A DNA stretch of 11,081 nucleotides from CAWEHT01 sp963808455 (GTDB lineage Bacteria > Chloroflexota > Anaerolineae > CG2-30-64-16): contig CAWEHT010000102.1 of NCBI GenBank assembly GCA_963808455.1, positions 1-11,081 on the forward strand, in the 5' to 3' direction. This document shows positions 1-6,210 of the stretch, piece by piece (within the stretch, counting starts at the first letter, position 1; the number at the start of each line of letters is the position of its first letter). The translations under genes were made by a program, and so were the position numbers. A model generated the notes under the pieces. It was not told the origin of the DNA and did not search any database. It saw nothing but the letters and a program-made list of their open reading frames with translations.

Positions 1-1142
1 TATCATTTGCCAGGGCGTGGCGATGGCTTCGGGGAAAAGACGCTGCCCCTGGTACCAGAACGCGGCCCGCCGGTGTAGCTCGGGGATCAGCGCCGGCTCG
101 CTCTCGCCCAACAGCTTTAGCAGGATCGGCGCGAAGGAGTGGTGGTAGCGGTACCAGCGTCCCCCGCGTCGAGGGGCACGAGGAACAGCTCGGCCCGGTC
201 GAGGTAGGCCAGCACGGCCTGGCCGTCAGAGCGCCCGGTGACGGCGTCGCAGAGGGGCGCCGATAGCTGGTCCAGGATGGCCGTCTGGCGCAGGAAGGAC
301 TGGATGCCCGGCTCCTGGGCTTGCAGCACTTCGGCGCTCAGATAGTCCAGGATGTAGTGATGGCTGGCGGAGAACCCGTGGATCAGATCATGGACCTTCA
401 TGGCCCCGTGCCGGCGGACGGCGTGACCCGCCAGTTGCAGGCCTGCGATCCAGCCCTCGGTGTAAGTCTCCAGCGCGGCCGATTCCTCTTCGCGAAGGCT
501 CAGGCCCATGACATCTGTGAGGAACTGCCGGGCCTCCTCATACGTGAAGCGCAGGTCGGCTGCCCGGATCTCGCCGAGCTTGCCGCCCGCGCGCCACCGG
601 CCCAGCGGCAGCGGAGGTTCGACGCGTGTGACCAGCACGATATGCAGGCAAGCAGGCGCGTAATTCGCCAGGAAAGCCACCGCGTCGTGGATCTGACGAT
701 TCCTGATGGCATGGTAGTCGTCCAGAACCAGCGAGAAGTCCCAGGGAAGGCCGGCGACGGCGTTGATCAAAGCCGTGAGCAGGGCGTAGGATCCCTCTTG
801 CCCGTCTCCTTGTCGCGCTGCGTCGGGCAGCGCGAAATCCATTGTGCTGACGCCGGCCTGCAGGGTATCGAGGGCTGCCAACGTGTAGGCCCAGAAGCGA
901 GCCGGGTCGTCGTCGGCGGCGTCGAGCGACACCCAGGCCACGCGCCGGTCGCTTCTGGCAATCCAATCGCAGACGAGGGTGGTCTTGCCGAACCCGGCCG
1001 GTGCCGCCACCAGCGTGAGGGGCAGGCGCGCTGCTTCATCCATCTGGCTCAGCAACCGCGCGCGTGAGACCAGCGGACCGCGAACTCGCGGGACCTGGAG
1101 TTTGGTTGAACAGAACTGACGACGGTGCCTGACCGGCCACAC
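1..1142 (-). CDS. MalT-like LuxR-family/STAND ATPase regulator, partial, frameshifted
   Basis: N-terminal part of a large signal-sensing ATPase transcription activator of the MalT/LuxR type. Seen: STKLQVPR near the start, a Walker A loop (PAGFGKTT, residues 48-55), Walker B (LVLDD, 138-142), a sensor-like VTR (171-173) and the TEGWIAGLQLA signature (229-239). In the family this NTPase module is followed by TPR-like repeats and a C-terminal LuxR helix-turn-helix; both would lie beyond the left edge. The GTG start at 1142 is supported by AAAGG six bases upstream. The frame breaks in the C5 run at 161-165 (G5 on the coding strand). Adding one G restores LDAG-GRWYRYHHSFAPIL, the expected family sequence, and the frame then stays open to base 1. 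The gene is divergent from fchA and is a candidate regulator of it. Family assignment is sure; the effector is unknown, and the break may be a homopolymer error. Confidence 0.85.
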
Positions 1143-1238
1143 TGCTTACCTTTGGGTAGTCCAATGATTGCGAATGCCACGCCTCTCCTGCCTCGGTCAA
1201 CGCGAGTCGTGATCAGCAAGAAGGCCTGCGCCACCAGC

Positions 1239-1268
1239 ATTCTACCATCACGGCCGGAACCGGTGCAA
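1239..1268 (-). promoter_or_regulatory. Possible sigma-70 promoter of the MalT-like regulator
   Basis: Read on the minus strand: TTGCAC (1268-1263), an 18-base spacer, then TAGAAT (1244-1239), a 5/6 match to the -10 consensus. It lies about 100 bases upstream of the GTG start at 1142. The -35 match is moderate, so this is a plausible but unproven promoter. A 7-bp inverted repeat overlaps its -35 end. Confidence 0.4.
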
Positions 1269-1281
1269 CGAGACCCGGTTC
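1257..1281. promoter_or_regulatory. Inverted repeat, possible operator in the divergent region
   Basis: GAACCGG (1257-1263) and CCGGTTC (1275-1281) form a perfect 7-bp inverted repeat with an 11-base spacer, so the half-site centres are 18 bases apart. It sits between the regulator and fchA and overlaps the -35 hexamer of the leftward promoter candidate. This is the geometry of a dimeric repressor or autoregulatory site. No binding protein is identified. Confidence 0.4.
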
Positions 1282-1340
1282 AATGGAAAGGGATTGGATG
1301 ATTAGCACATTCGAGGGATGGTTCCGGGTCAGCACGCGTA

Positions 1341-1369
1341 TTGACAACGCCCCGCCCACGCAGTATTAT
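1341..1369 (+). promoter_or_regulatory. Sigma-70 promoter upstream of fchA
   Basis: TTGACA (1341-1346) is a perfect -35 match. It is separated by exactly 17 bases from TATTAT (1364-1369), a 5/6 match to the -10 consensus. In GC-rich DNA this AT-rich pair stands out. Transcription would start near 1376, giving a leader of about 65 bases before the ATG at 1442. With no clear promoter between fchA and the transporter genes, it may also drive them by read-through. Confidence 0.7.
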
Positions 1370-1441
1370 CATCACGCTGGATCAGTGGAACGAATTCCGA
1401 CCTTCGGATAGGCTGATTCCCCAACTGCGAAGGATGTTCCA

Positions 1442-2191
1442 ATGCCACCCGACGCCGATCGTGGCCCATCGCAGCCCCATGTCTGTCGCCCGGAAAGCCC
1501 GCGTGCCGGGCCGTTTCTCGCACCTGAGTTAGTTCCCGATGAAGCTCCCTTGCTGCGTTCCCTTGGGGGCGTGCCGATCGCCGAATACCTTGCGGCCCTG
1601 GCAAGCGAAAAGCCGGCGCCCGGTGGTGGCAGCGCGGCCGCGCTGATCGGGGCTATCGGCGCCGCGCTCGTAAGCATGATTTGCCGTCTGACACTCGATG
1701 CAGCGGCCCGCCCGGGCGAGCCGGTCCCGCTCGGCCGGGCGCTCATCGCGGCGGACGCGCTGCGGGACCGGCTCGTGCAGCTTGCGGCAGACGACGCCCG
1801 CGTCGCCGGTGCGATGGTCGAGCTGGCTCACGCCATGAAGCGCGAGCCCGATCCTGAGCGCAGCCCTTTGCGGGCTCAGCTCCAGGCGAGCCGGCAGGCC
1901 GCAGCCGGCTCGGCTCTCGCCATCCTGGAAGCCGGCGCCGAGACGCTCGAGCTCAGCGTCACGGCGGCCCATTGCGGCACCTGCCTCGCTTTGAGCGATG
2001 CAGCAGTCGCGGCTGCCGCGGCAGGCGCCACCCTCGACGGGGCGGCCATGACCGTGGCGATCAACCTCGGCTTGATCGAAGACCCCGAATTCGTTCGCCG
2101 GACACGCGCCCGCGTGGCCCAACTGATGGCCGATGCAGGGCATCTGAGGCTGCAGTTGCTGGCGGAGATCCAGGGGTTGCTCGAAGGCTGA
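1442..2191 (+). CDS. fchA: Formimidoyl-tetrahydrofolate cyclodeaminase (FTCD C-domain family)
   Basis: Cytoplasmic enzyme converting 5-formimidoyl-tetrahydrofolate to 5,10-methenyl-tetrahydrofolate and ammonia. It links breakdown of formimino compounds (histidine, purines) to one-carbon metabolism. Seen: the family hallmark PAPGGGSAAAL (residues 58-68) after the helix VPIAEYLAALASEK, then the all-helical body with LAADDARVAGAM (115-125), SVTAAHCGTCLALSDAAVAA (172-191) and AINLGLIEDPEF (207-218). The protein is 249 residues; the usual monofunctional domain is near 205. About 38 residues rich in Pro and charge precede the domain. The ATG at 1442 is chosen because GAAGGA lies seven bases upstream and no in-frame start fits closer to the domain. 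A strong promoter precedes it. It is the only enzyme gene here with no frame break. The family is clear; the formimino donor in this organism is not. Confidence 0.9.
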   Translation: MPPDADRGPSQPHVCRPESPRAGPFLAPELVPDEAPLLRSLGGVPIAEYLAALASEKPAPGGGSAAALIGAIGAALVSMICRLTLDAAARPGEPVPLGRALIAADALRDRLVQLAADDARVAGAMVELAHAMKREPDPERSPLRAQLQASRQAAAGSALAILEAGAETLELSVTAAHCGTCLALSDAAVAAAAAGATLDGAAMTVAINLGLIEDPEFVRRTRARVAQLMADAGHLRLQLLAEIQGLLEG

Positions 2192-2239
2192 TGGGCCCGC
2201 AAGGCCGGCGCCCTTCGAGCCTAACCTGGGCAGCCGGGC

Positions 2240-2275
2240 GGGCTCTTCGGCCGGCGAAGCCCCCCCAAAGAGCCC
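2240..2275 (+). terminator. Hairpin downstream of fchA, possible weak terminator
   Basis: GGGCTCTT (2240-2247) pairs perfectly with AAGAGCCC (2268-2275) over a 20-base loop. The loop contains an alternative pairing, CTTCG with CGAAG. It begins 49 bases after the fchA stop. There is no T-tract after it, so an intrinsic terminator is doubtful; it could be a pause site or an RNA 3'-end stabiliser. Confidence 0.3.
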
Positions 2276-2493
2276 GATAGGACGCTCTTCCCTCCCCTGC
2301 CGCCGGAGGACATGCGGGCATGCAGGGCCGCGCATGGCTGCCGCTTGCGGCCGGGGTCAGGGTGGGGGCCAGGCGGGCCCTCGCGCGATGCCCTTGCGGG
2401 GCCGGCTTGGGTGGGGTTAGCATCCATGCGGCGCCACCCCTCTGGATGGCAACGAAAGGATAGAGAAAGGAGGAGGAAGGAGGCAGGTTGTGC

Positions 2494-2545
2494 GTGGGCC
2501 CTGAGGCGTCGCTGGCCCACCGTAAGTGCGGGCCAGGCTTTTATT
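2494..2545 (+). promoter_or_regulatory. Attenuator-like alternative hairpins in the transporter leader
   Basis: The segment GGCCCAC (2514-2520) can pair upstream with GTGGGCC (2494-2500), 7 bp with a 13-base loop. It can instead pair downstream with GTGcGGGCC (2526-2534), 8 bp with one bulged C and a 5-base loop. The downstream hairpin is followed closely by CTTTTATT (2538-2545). Mutually exclusive pairing with a T-rich run after the second hairpin is the layout of a transcription attenuator. The arms are short and GC-rich, so chance pairing is possible. It ends 59 bases before the lipoprotein ATG. Confidence 0.4.
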
Positions 2546-2550
2546 GCCGC

Positions 2551-2580
2551 CCTGTGGGAACCGGCCCGGCCGGCCACAGG
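2551..2580 (+). promoter_or_regulatory. Hairpin just upstream of the lipoprotein ribosome binding site
   Basis: CCTGTGG (2551-2557) and CCACAGG (2574-2580) form a perfect 7-bp inverted repeat. The intervening 16 bases contain CCGG...CCGG and can extend the pairing. It stops 10 bases before the GGAGGAGG at 2591-2598, so it could affect ribosome access or mRNA stability, or act as a DNA operator. Confidence 0.35.
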
Positions 2581-2604
2581 GCTCAGCCGAGGAGGAGGCT
2601 GTCG

Positions 2605-4296
2605 ATGAAGGCTCACACTGCGTTGCGGATCGGCTCGTTGTCGCTGTTTGCCCTGCTGCTGGCGGCCTGTGCGGCGCCAGCGGCAACCCCTCAGACGGTC
2701 GAAAAGGTGGTGACCGTCGAGAAACCGGTCGTCGTTACTGCTCAGGTCACGCAAGTGGTCGAGCAGCAAGTGGTCGTCACGCCCACCCCGCTGCCCAAGA
2801 CTGGCGGCACCGTGAACTACGGGCTGCTCTTCTCGCCGTCCAGCATGGACCCTCACATAGGCAGCTCCTGGGACCTGGCCGTTGCCGTTGCCAACGTCTA
2901 CGACCCTCTCGTCAACACGGACAGCAGCGGCAACCTGGCGCCGGGCCTGGCCCAGTCGTGGACCGTGTCGCCCGATGCCAGGTCGATCACCTTCAAGCTG
3001 CGGCAGGGCGTCAAATTCCATGATGGCACACCCTTCAACGCTGCCGCCGTCAAGTTCAGCCTGGACCGCATCGCGGACCCGAAGACGCAGTCCGAATTCG
3101 CAATCAGCCTGATCGGCTCCTACACCTCGACCGAGGTGCTGGACGATTACACCGCGCGCGTAAATTTCGTCAGGCCCTATGCGCCATTCCTCGCCAACCT
3201 GAGCCTGCCTTACCTCGCCATGGTGTCACCGGCGGCAGTCGCCAAGTGGGGGGCCGACTACCAGATGCATCAAGTCGGCACCGGCCCCTACATCTTCAAG
3301 GAGTATGTGCCCGACCAGACCCTCACCCTGGTGCGCAACCCCGACTACAACTGGGCGCCGCCGTCGGCCCAGCATCAGGGGGCGGCATACCTCGACCAGA
3401 TCGTTTTCAAGTTCATCCCGGATGAGTCGGCCCGCATCAAAGCCCTCCAGGCCGGCGACGTCAACGTGGCGCGCGAGCTGCCGCCGGAGCAAGCGCCGCA
3501 GCTGGCCCAGGACCCGCAGTTCTCGCTCCTCGTGACGGCGGAGCCGGGCCAGACCTTGCAGTTCTTCATGAACACCAAGAGAGCGCCGCTCGACGATCTC
3601 CGGGTGCGGCAAGCGCTGCTATACGCCATCGACCCCCGCATCGCCGCCAATACGATCTTCCAGGGCTATTTCCCTGTGGCCTACGGCCCGCTGGCCCAAA
3701 ACACGCTGGGCTACGATCCCAGCCTGAAGGATATGTACCCCTACGATCTCGCCAAAGCCAAGGCGCTGCTGCAGGATGCGGGCTGGGTGGACAACGGCAG
3801 CGGGGTGCGGCAGAAGAACGGCACAACGCTGACGCTCGACGTGATCGTGCAGAACTGGGGTCACATCGAGGAGTTGTCGCAGCTCATGCAAGGCGAGTTG
3901 CAGCAGGTCGGCGTGAAGCTGAACCTGCAGATGATGAGCTTCCCGGCGGCGTTGCAGGCTGTCTCTGACGGCAAATACGATCTCTCGCCCTACGGCGGCG
4001 GAGGCTGGGACCCGGACGTTCTTGCATCCTACTTCCGCTCCGACGCCTACTTCAACTGGAGCAAGGTCAGCGACGCTGGCCTGGATAAGCTGCTGGATCA
4101 AGCGGGCTCGCAAATGAATGGCGATGCCCGCGTCAAGCTGTATCAGCAGGCTCAGCAGGTGATCATGAAGAATGCCCTCATCATCCCCATGTTGAGCGAC
4201 GGGCAGATAGTCGGCATCAACCATCGGATCAAGGGGCTGACGTACGATCGCTACGGGCTCTGGCCCAACTTCTACGACGCCTATATCGGGCAGTGA
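2605..4296 (+). CDS. ABC transporter family 5 solute-binding lipoprotein (peptide/nickel class)
   Basis: Extracytoplasmic substrate-binding lipoprotein that delivers ligand to the two downstream permeases; 563 residues. Seen: signal peptide (residues 1-21) with lipobox LAAC ending at Cys22; a Val/Glu/Thr-rich linker (about 23-66) with VEKVV, VEKPVVV and VEQQVVV repeats; then the SBP_bac_5 fold from GGTVNYGLL (67). The family signature region is LRQGVKFHDGTPFNAAAVKF (132-151), and VGTGPYIFKEY and LRVRQALLYAID follow. The ATG at 2605 is preceded by GGAGGAGG at 2591-2598. An in-frame TTG at 2488 would put 39 residues before the signal peptide and is unlikely. The frame is intact to the TGA. The ligand cannot be read from sequence: family 5 members bind peptides, nickel, sugars and other compounds. 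Linker style suggests Chloroflexota. Confidence 0.93.
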   Translation: MKAHTALRIGSLSLFALLLAACAAPAATPQTVEKVVTVEKPVVVTAQVTQVVEQQVVVTPTPLPKTGGTVNYGLLFSPSSMDPHIGSSWDLAVAVANVYDPLVNTDSSGNLAPGLAQSWTVSPDARSITFKLRQGVKFHDGTPFNAAAVKFSLDRIADPKTQSEFAISLIGSYTSTEVLDDYTARVNFVRPYAPFLANLSLPYLAMVSPAAVAKWGADYQMHQVGTGPYIFKEYVPDQTLTLVRNPDYNWAPPSAQHQGAAYLDQIVFKFIPDESARIKALQAGDVNVARELPPEQAPQLAQDPQFSLLVTAEPGQTLQFFMNTKRAPLDDLRVRQALLYAIDPRIAANTIFQGYFPVAYGPLAQNTLGYDPSLKDMYPYDLAKAKALLQDAGWVDNGSGVRQKNGTTLTLDVIVQNWGHIEELSQLMQGELQQVGVKLNLQMMSFPAALQAVSDGKYDLSPYGGGGWDPDVLASYFRSDAYFNWSKVSDAGLDKLLDQAGSQMNGDARVKLYQQAQQVIMKNALIIPMLSDGQIVGINHRIKGLTYDRYGLWPNFYDAYIGQ

Positions 4297-4326
4297 CGGC
4301 TGGCCAGGGTGGAGTGCCTTTGACCT

Positions 4327-5250
4327 ATGCTGAAGTATATCTTGCGACGGCTCCTCACATCGCTCCTGGTGCTGTGGGGCGTCTCCACCCTGGTTTTCAT
4401 GATGATGCACCTCTTGCCGGGCGATCCGGTGGTGCTCATGCTGTCGCGCTCGGGTGGTTCCGCGGCCACAATCGCGTCGATCCGACAGCAGCTCGGCCTG
4501 GACCGGCCGATCTACGTTCAATATTTTCGCTTCTTTCTCAACGCGTCCCACGGCGACCTTGGGCGCTCCATCGCCAGCGGGTTGAAGGTCACCGACATGA
4601 TCGCCAACCAGATGCCGTCCACGCTTCAGCTGGCCGGGGCCGGCATGCTGGTGGCCCTGGTTCTGGGATTGTTTCTGGGCCTGGTCGCGGCCTTGAAGCA
4701 CAACACCTGGATCGACAACGTGTGCGTTCTCTTCTCTGTGGCGGGGGTCTCTGTGCCTGTCTTCTGGCTCGGATTGCTCCTCATACAGCTTTTCGCCGTG
4801 GGCCTGCACTGGCTCCCGGCGACCGGCGAAGGCGGGTTCAATCACCTCCTGATGCCCGCGCTGGTCCTGGGCTTCAGTTCGGCGGGCTCCATCGCCAGGC
4901 TGATGCGCGCTACCATGCTAGACGTGCTGTCGCAGGATTACGTGCGCACTGCCCGCTCGAAGGGCCTGGCCGAGAAGATAGTGATTCTGCGCCATGGCGC
5001 CCGCAACGCGCTCATCCCGGTCGTCACCATGGCCGGCATGCAAGCGGGTTTCCTGCTCGGCGGCACGGTCGTCACGGAAACCATCTTCTCTCGCCGCGGG
5101 TTGGGGCAGATGACGATCAATGCCATCCTATGGAAGGATTTCCCAGTGGTCCAAGGGGCGGTCCTGGTCATCGCGGTGTCGTACGTGTTGGTGAACCTGG
5201 TGGTGGATCTTTCCTACGGCCTTCTCGACCCGAGGATACGCTATGAGTAG
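4327..5250 (+). CDS. ABC transporter permease, DppB/OppB type
   Basis: Inner-membrane permease, one half of the channel of a peptide/nickel-class importer; 307 residues, normal for the family. Seen: first membrane helix at about residues 9-29 (LLTSLLVLWGVSTLVF), then LLPGDPV (29-35) and IRQQLGLDRPIYVQYFRF (52-69), both typical of DppB proteins. Further helices lie at about 104-124, 133-160, 176-196, 228-250 and 275-298. The EAA loop that contacts the ATPase is DYVRTARSKGLAEKIVILRH at 204-223, followed by GARNALIPVVT. The ATG at 4327 follows the lipoprotein stop by 30 bases; GGTGGAG lies about 12 bases upstream, a somewhat long spacing. The end overlaps the next permease by 8 bases (ATGAGTAG), indicating translational coupling. 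No frame break. Confidence 0.94.
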   Translation: MLKYILRRLLTSLLVLWGVSTLVFMMMHLLPGDPVVLMLSRSGGSAATIASIRQQLGLDRPIYVQYFRFFLNASHGDLGRSIASGLKVTDMIANQMPSTLQLAGAGMLVALVLGLFLGLVAALKHNTWIDNVCVLFSVAGVSVPVFWLGLLLIQLFAVGLHWLPATGEGGFNHLLMPALVLGFSSAGSIARLMRATMLDVLSQDYVRTARSKGLAEKIVILRHGARNALIPVVTMAGMQAGFLLGGTVVTETIFSRRGLGQMTINAILWKDFPVVQGAVLVIAVSYVLVNLVVDLSYGLLDPRIRYE

Positions 5251-6190
5251 GGCCGATCTCCCGCAGGCGCGAGCCGTGCCGCAGGCAAGGGCCACGCCAG
5301 GCGCGGGGCCTGTCGCCCAGCCGCCTGCCTTTTGCGCGGTCCGCCGGCCGCGTAGCCCGTCGCAAGTTGCGCTCCGGCAATTGCGGCGCAACAAAGGCGC
5401 GGTGGTCGGGCTGGCCGTCTTCCTGCTGATCATCCTGTGCGCGCTGGCCGCCCCGGCCCTGGCGCCCTATGACCCGAACAACATTTCGCCCATCGACTAC
5501 CTGCTGCGGCCCGGCCCTGCCCACTGGTTCGGCACCGACCAATATGGGCGCGATATCCTGAGCCGGGCCCTCTACGGGGGGCGCATTTCGCTGACGGTGG
5601 GGCTGGTGTCGGTCGTCATAGCCGCGGTGGGCGGGACACTCCTGGGCGTCATCGCCGGCTATTTCGGCGGCCTGGTCGACGATGTCATCATGCGTCTCGT
5701 CAACATGATGCTCTCATTCCCGGGCCTGCTCCTGGCACTTGGGATCGTCGCTCTGCTGGGACCAGGCATCGGCAACGTGATCCTGGCGGTGGGCATCTCC
5801 GGAATTGCGGGCTATGCGCGCCTGGTGCGCGGCAGCGTGCTTTGCGCCCGCGAGGAGCTCTTCATCGAAGCCGCGCGCAGTATCGGCTGCCCGGCGGCCC
5901 GCATCCTGCGGCGTCACCTCGTGCCCAACGTCATCGGACAGGTCATCGTGCTCGGCACACTGGACATCGCCTGGGCGATCCTGACAGCTTCCTCGCTCAG
6001 CTTCCTGGGCCTGGGCGCGCAGCCGCCCATGGCGGAATGGGGCGCCATGGTCAATGAGGGCAGGGGGCTGTTGGTCGAAGCGCCCTGGTTGACCGTTTTT
6101 CCCGGCCTGATGATCATGGCCACCGTCTTCTCGGTCAATATCTTCGGCGACGGCCTGCGCGATGCTCTCGACCCGCGGATGTACCGCTGA
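5243..6190 (+). CDS. ABC transporter permease, DppC/OppC type
   Basis: Second inner-membrane permease of the same importer; 315 residues. Seen: a Pro/Ala/Arg-rich cytoplasmic N-terminus of about 40 residues, then the OppC N-terminal segment LRQLRRNKGAVVGLAVFLLI (44-63) and first helix (55-75). The DppC hallmark HWFGTDQYGRDILSRALYGG is at 94-113. The EAA loop, EELFIEAARSIGCPAARILR, runs from residue 204, followed by RHLVPNVIG, and LDPRMYR closes the protein. The ATG at 5243 has GAGGA six bases upstream and overlaps the DppB-type stop. In many such operons two ATPase genes (DppD/DppF) follow. Here the next gene is a convergent lipoate ligase, so the ATPases must be encoded elsewhere or shared. 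No frame break. Confidence 0.94.
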   Translation: MSRADLPQARAVPQARATPGAGPVAQPPAFCAVRRPRSPSQVALRQLRRNKGAVVGLAVFLLIILCALAAPALAPYDPNNISPIDYLLRPGPAHWFGTDQYGRDILSRALYGGRISLTVGLVSVVIAAVGGTLLGVIAGYFGGLVDDVIMRLVNMMLSFPGLLLALGIVALLGPGIGNVILAVGISGIAGYARLVRGSVLCAREELFIEAARSIGCPAARILRRHLVPNVIGQVIVLGTLDIAWAILTASSLSFLGLGAQPPMAEWGAMVNEGRGLLVEAPWLTVFPGLMIMATVFSVNIFGDGLRDALDPRMYR

Positions 6191-6210
6191 GAGGCAGACG
6201 CGCCCTCAGC
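6186..6210. terminator. Inverted repeat spanning both convergent stop codons
   Basis: GCTGAG (6186-6191) pairs with CTCAGC (6205-6210). Inside, GGC (6193-6195) pairs with GCC (6202-6204), with a bulged A at 6192 and a 6-base loop. The arms contain the TGA of the DppC-type permease (6188-6190) and, on the other strand, the TGA of the lipoate ligase (6208-6206). A shared hairpin between convergent genes suggests a bidirectional terminator or 3'-end stabiliser, but no T-tract follows on either strand. Confidence 0.4.

Larger units (their letters stand above)
2192..2604 (+). other. Gene-free leader between fchA and the ABC transporter genes
   Basis: These 413 bases carry no convincing gene. Open frames on both strands give Arg/Gly/Pro/Ala-rich peptides typical of shadow frames in GC-rich DNA. 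The stretch holds several inverted repeats (listed separately), a GGGTGG...CCACCC pair around 2410-2440, and a purine-only run at 2462-2483 with several Shine-Dalgarno-like GGAGG elements. No good sigma-70 promoter is visible, so the transporter genes may depend on read-through from fchA. I could not match it to a known riboswitch class by eye. Confidence 0.6.

Noticed and set aside
2488..2604. Upstream TTG start extending the lipoprotein by 39 residues
   Set aside because: It would place a Pro/Arg-rich segment before the signal peptide and block normal export; the ATG at 2605 has its own strong Shine-Dalgarno. Kept only as a possible leader-translation idea.
2312..2608. 98-residue plus-strand frame whose TGA overlaps the lipoprotein ATG
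   Set aside because: The ATGA overlap looks like coupling, but the product is Arg/Trp/Gly-rich without domain features, and GGAGGA lies only one base from its ATG. It occupies the structured leader.
2221..3021. 266-residue minus-strand frame through the leader and the 5' end of the lipoprotein gene
   Set aside because: Low-complexity Arg/Gly composition, no ribosome binding site noted, and antisense to the signal peptide region.
3619..4845. 408-residue minus-strand open frame across the lipoprotein and DppB-type genes
   Set aside because: It is antisense to two clearly recognised genes. Its product is rich in His, Gln, Arg and Glu with no domain, typical of a shadow frame in GC-rich DNA.
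4293..5246. 317-residue plus-strand frame overlapping the DppB-type permease
   Set aside because: Arg/Gly/Pro/His-rich composition with no membrane helices; the other frame encodes a textbook permease with an EAA loop.
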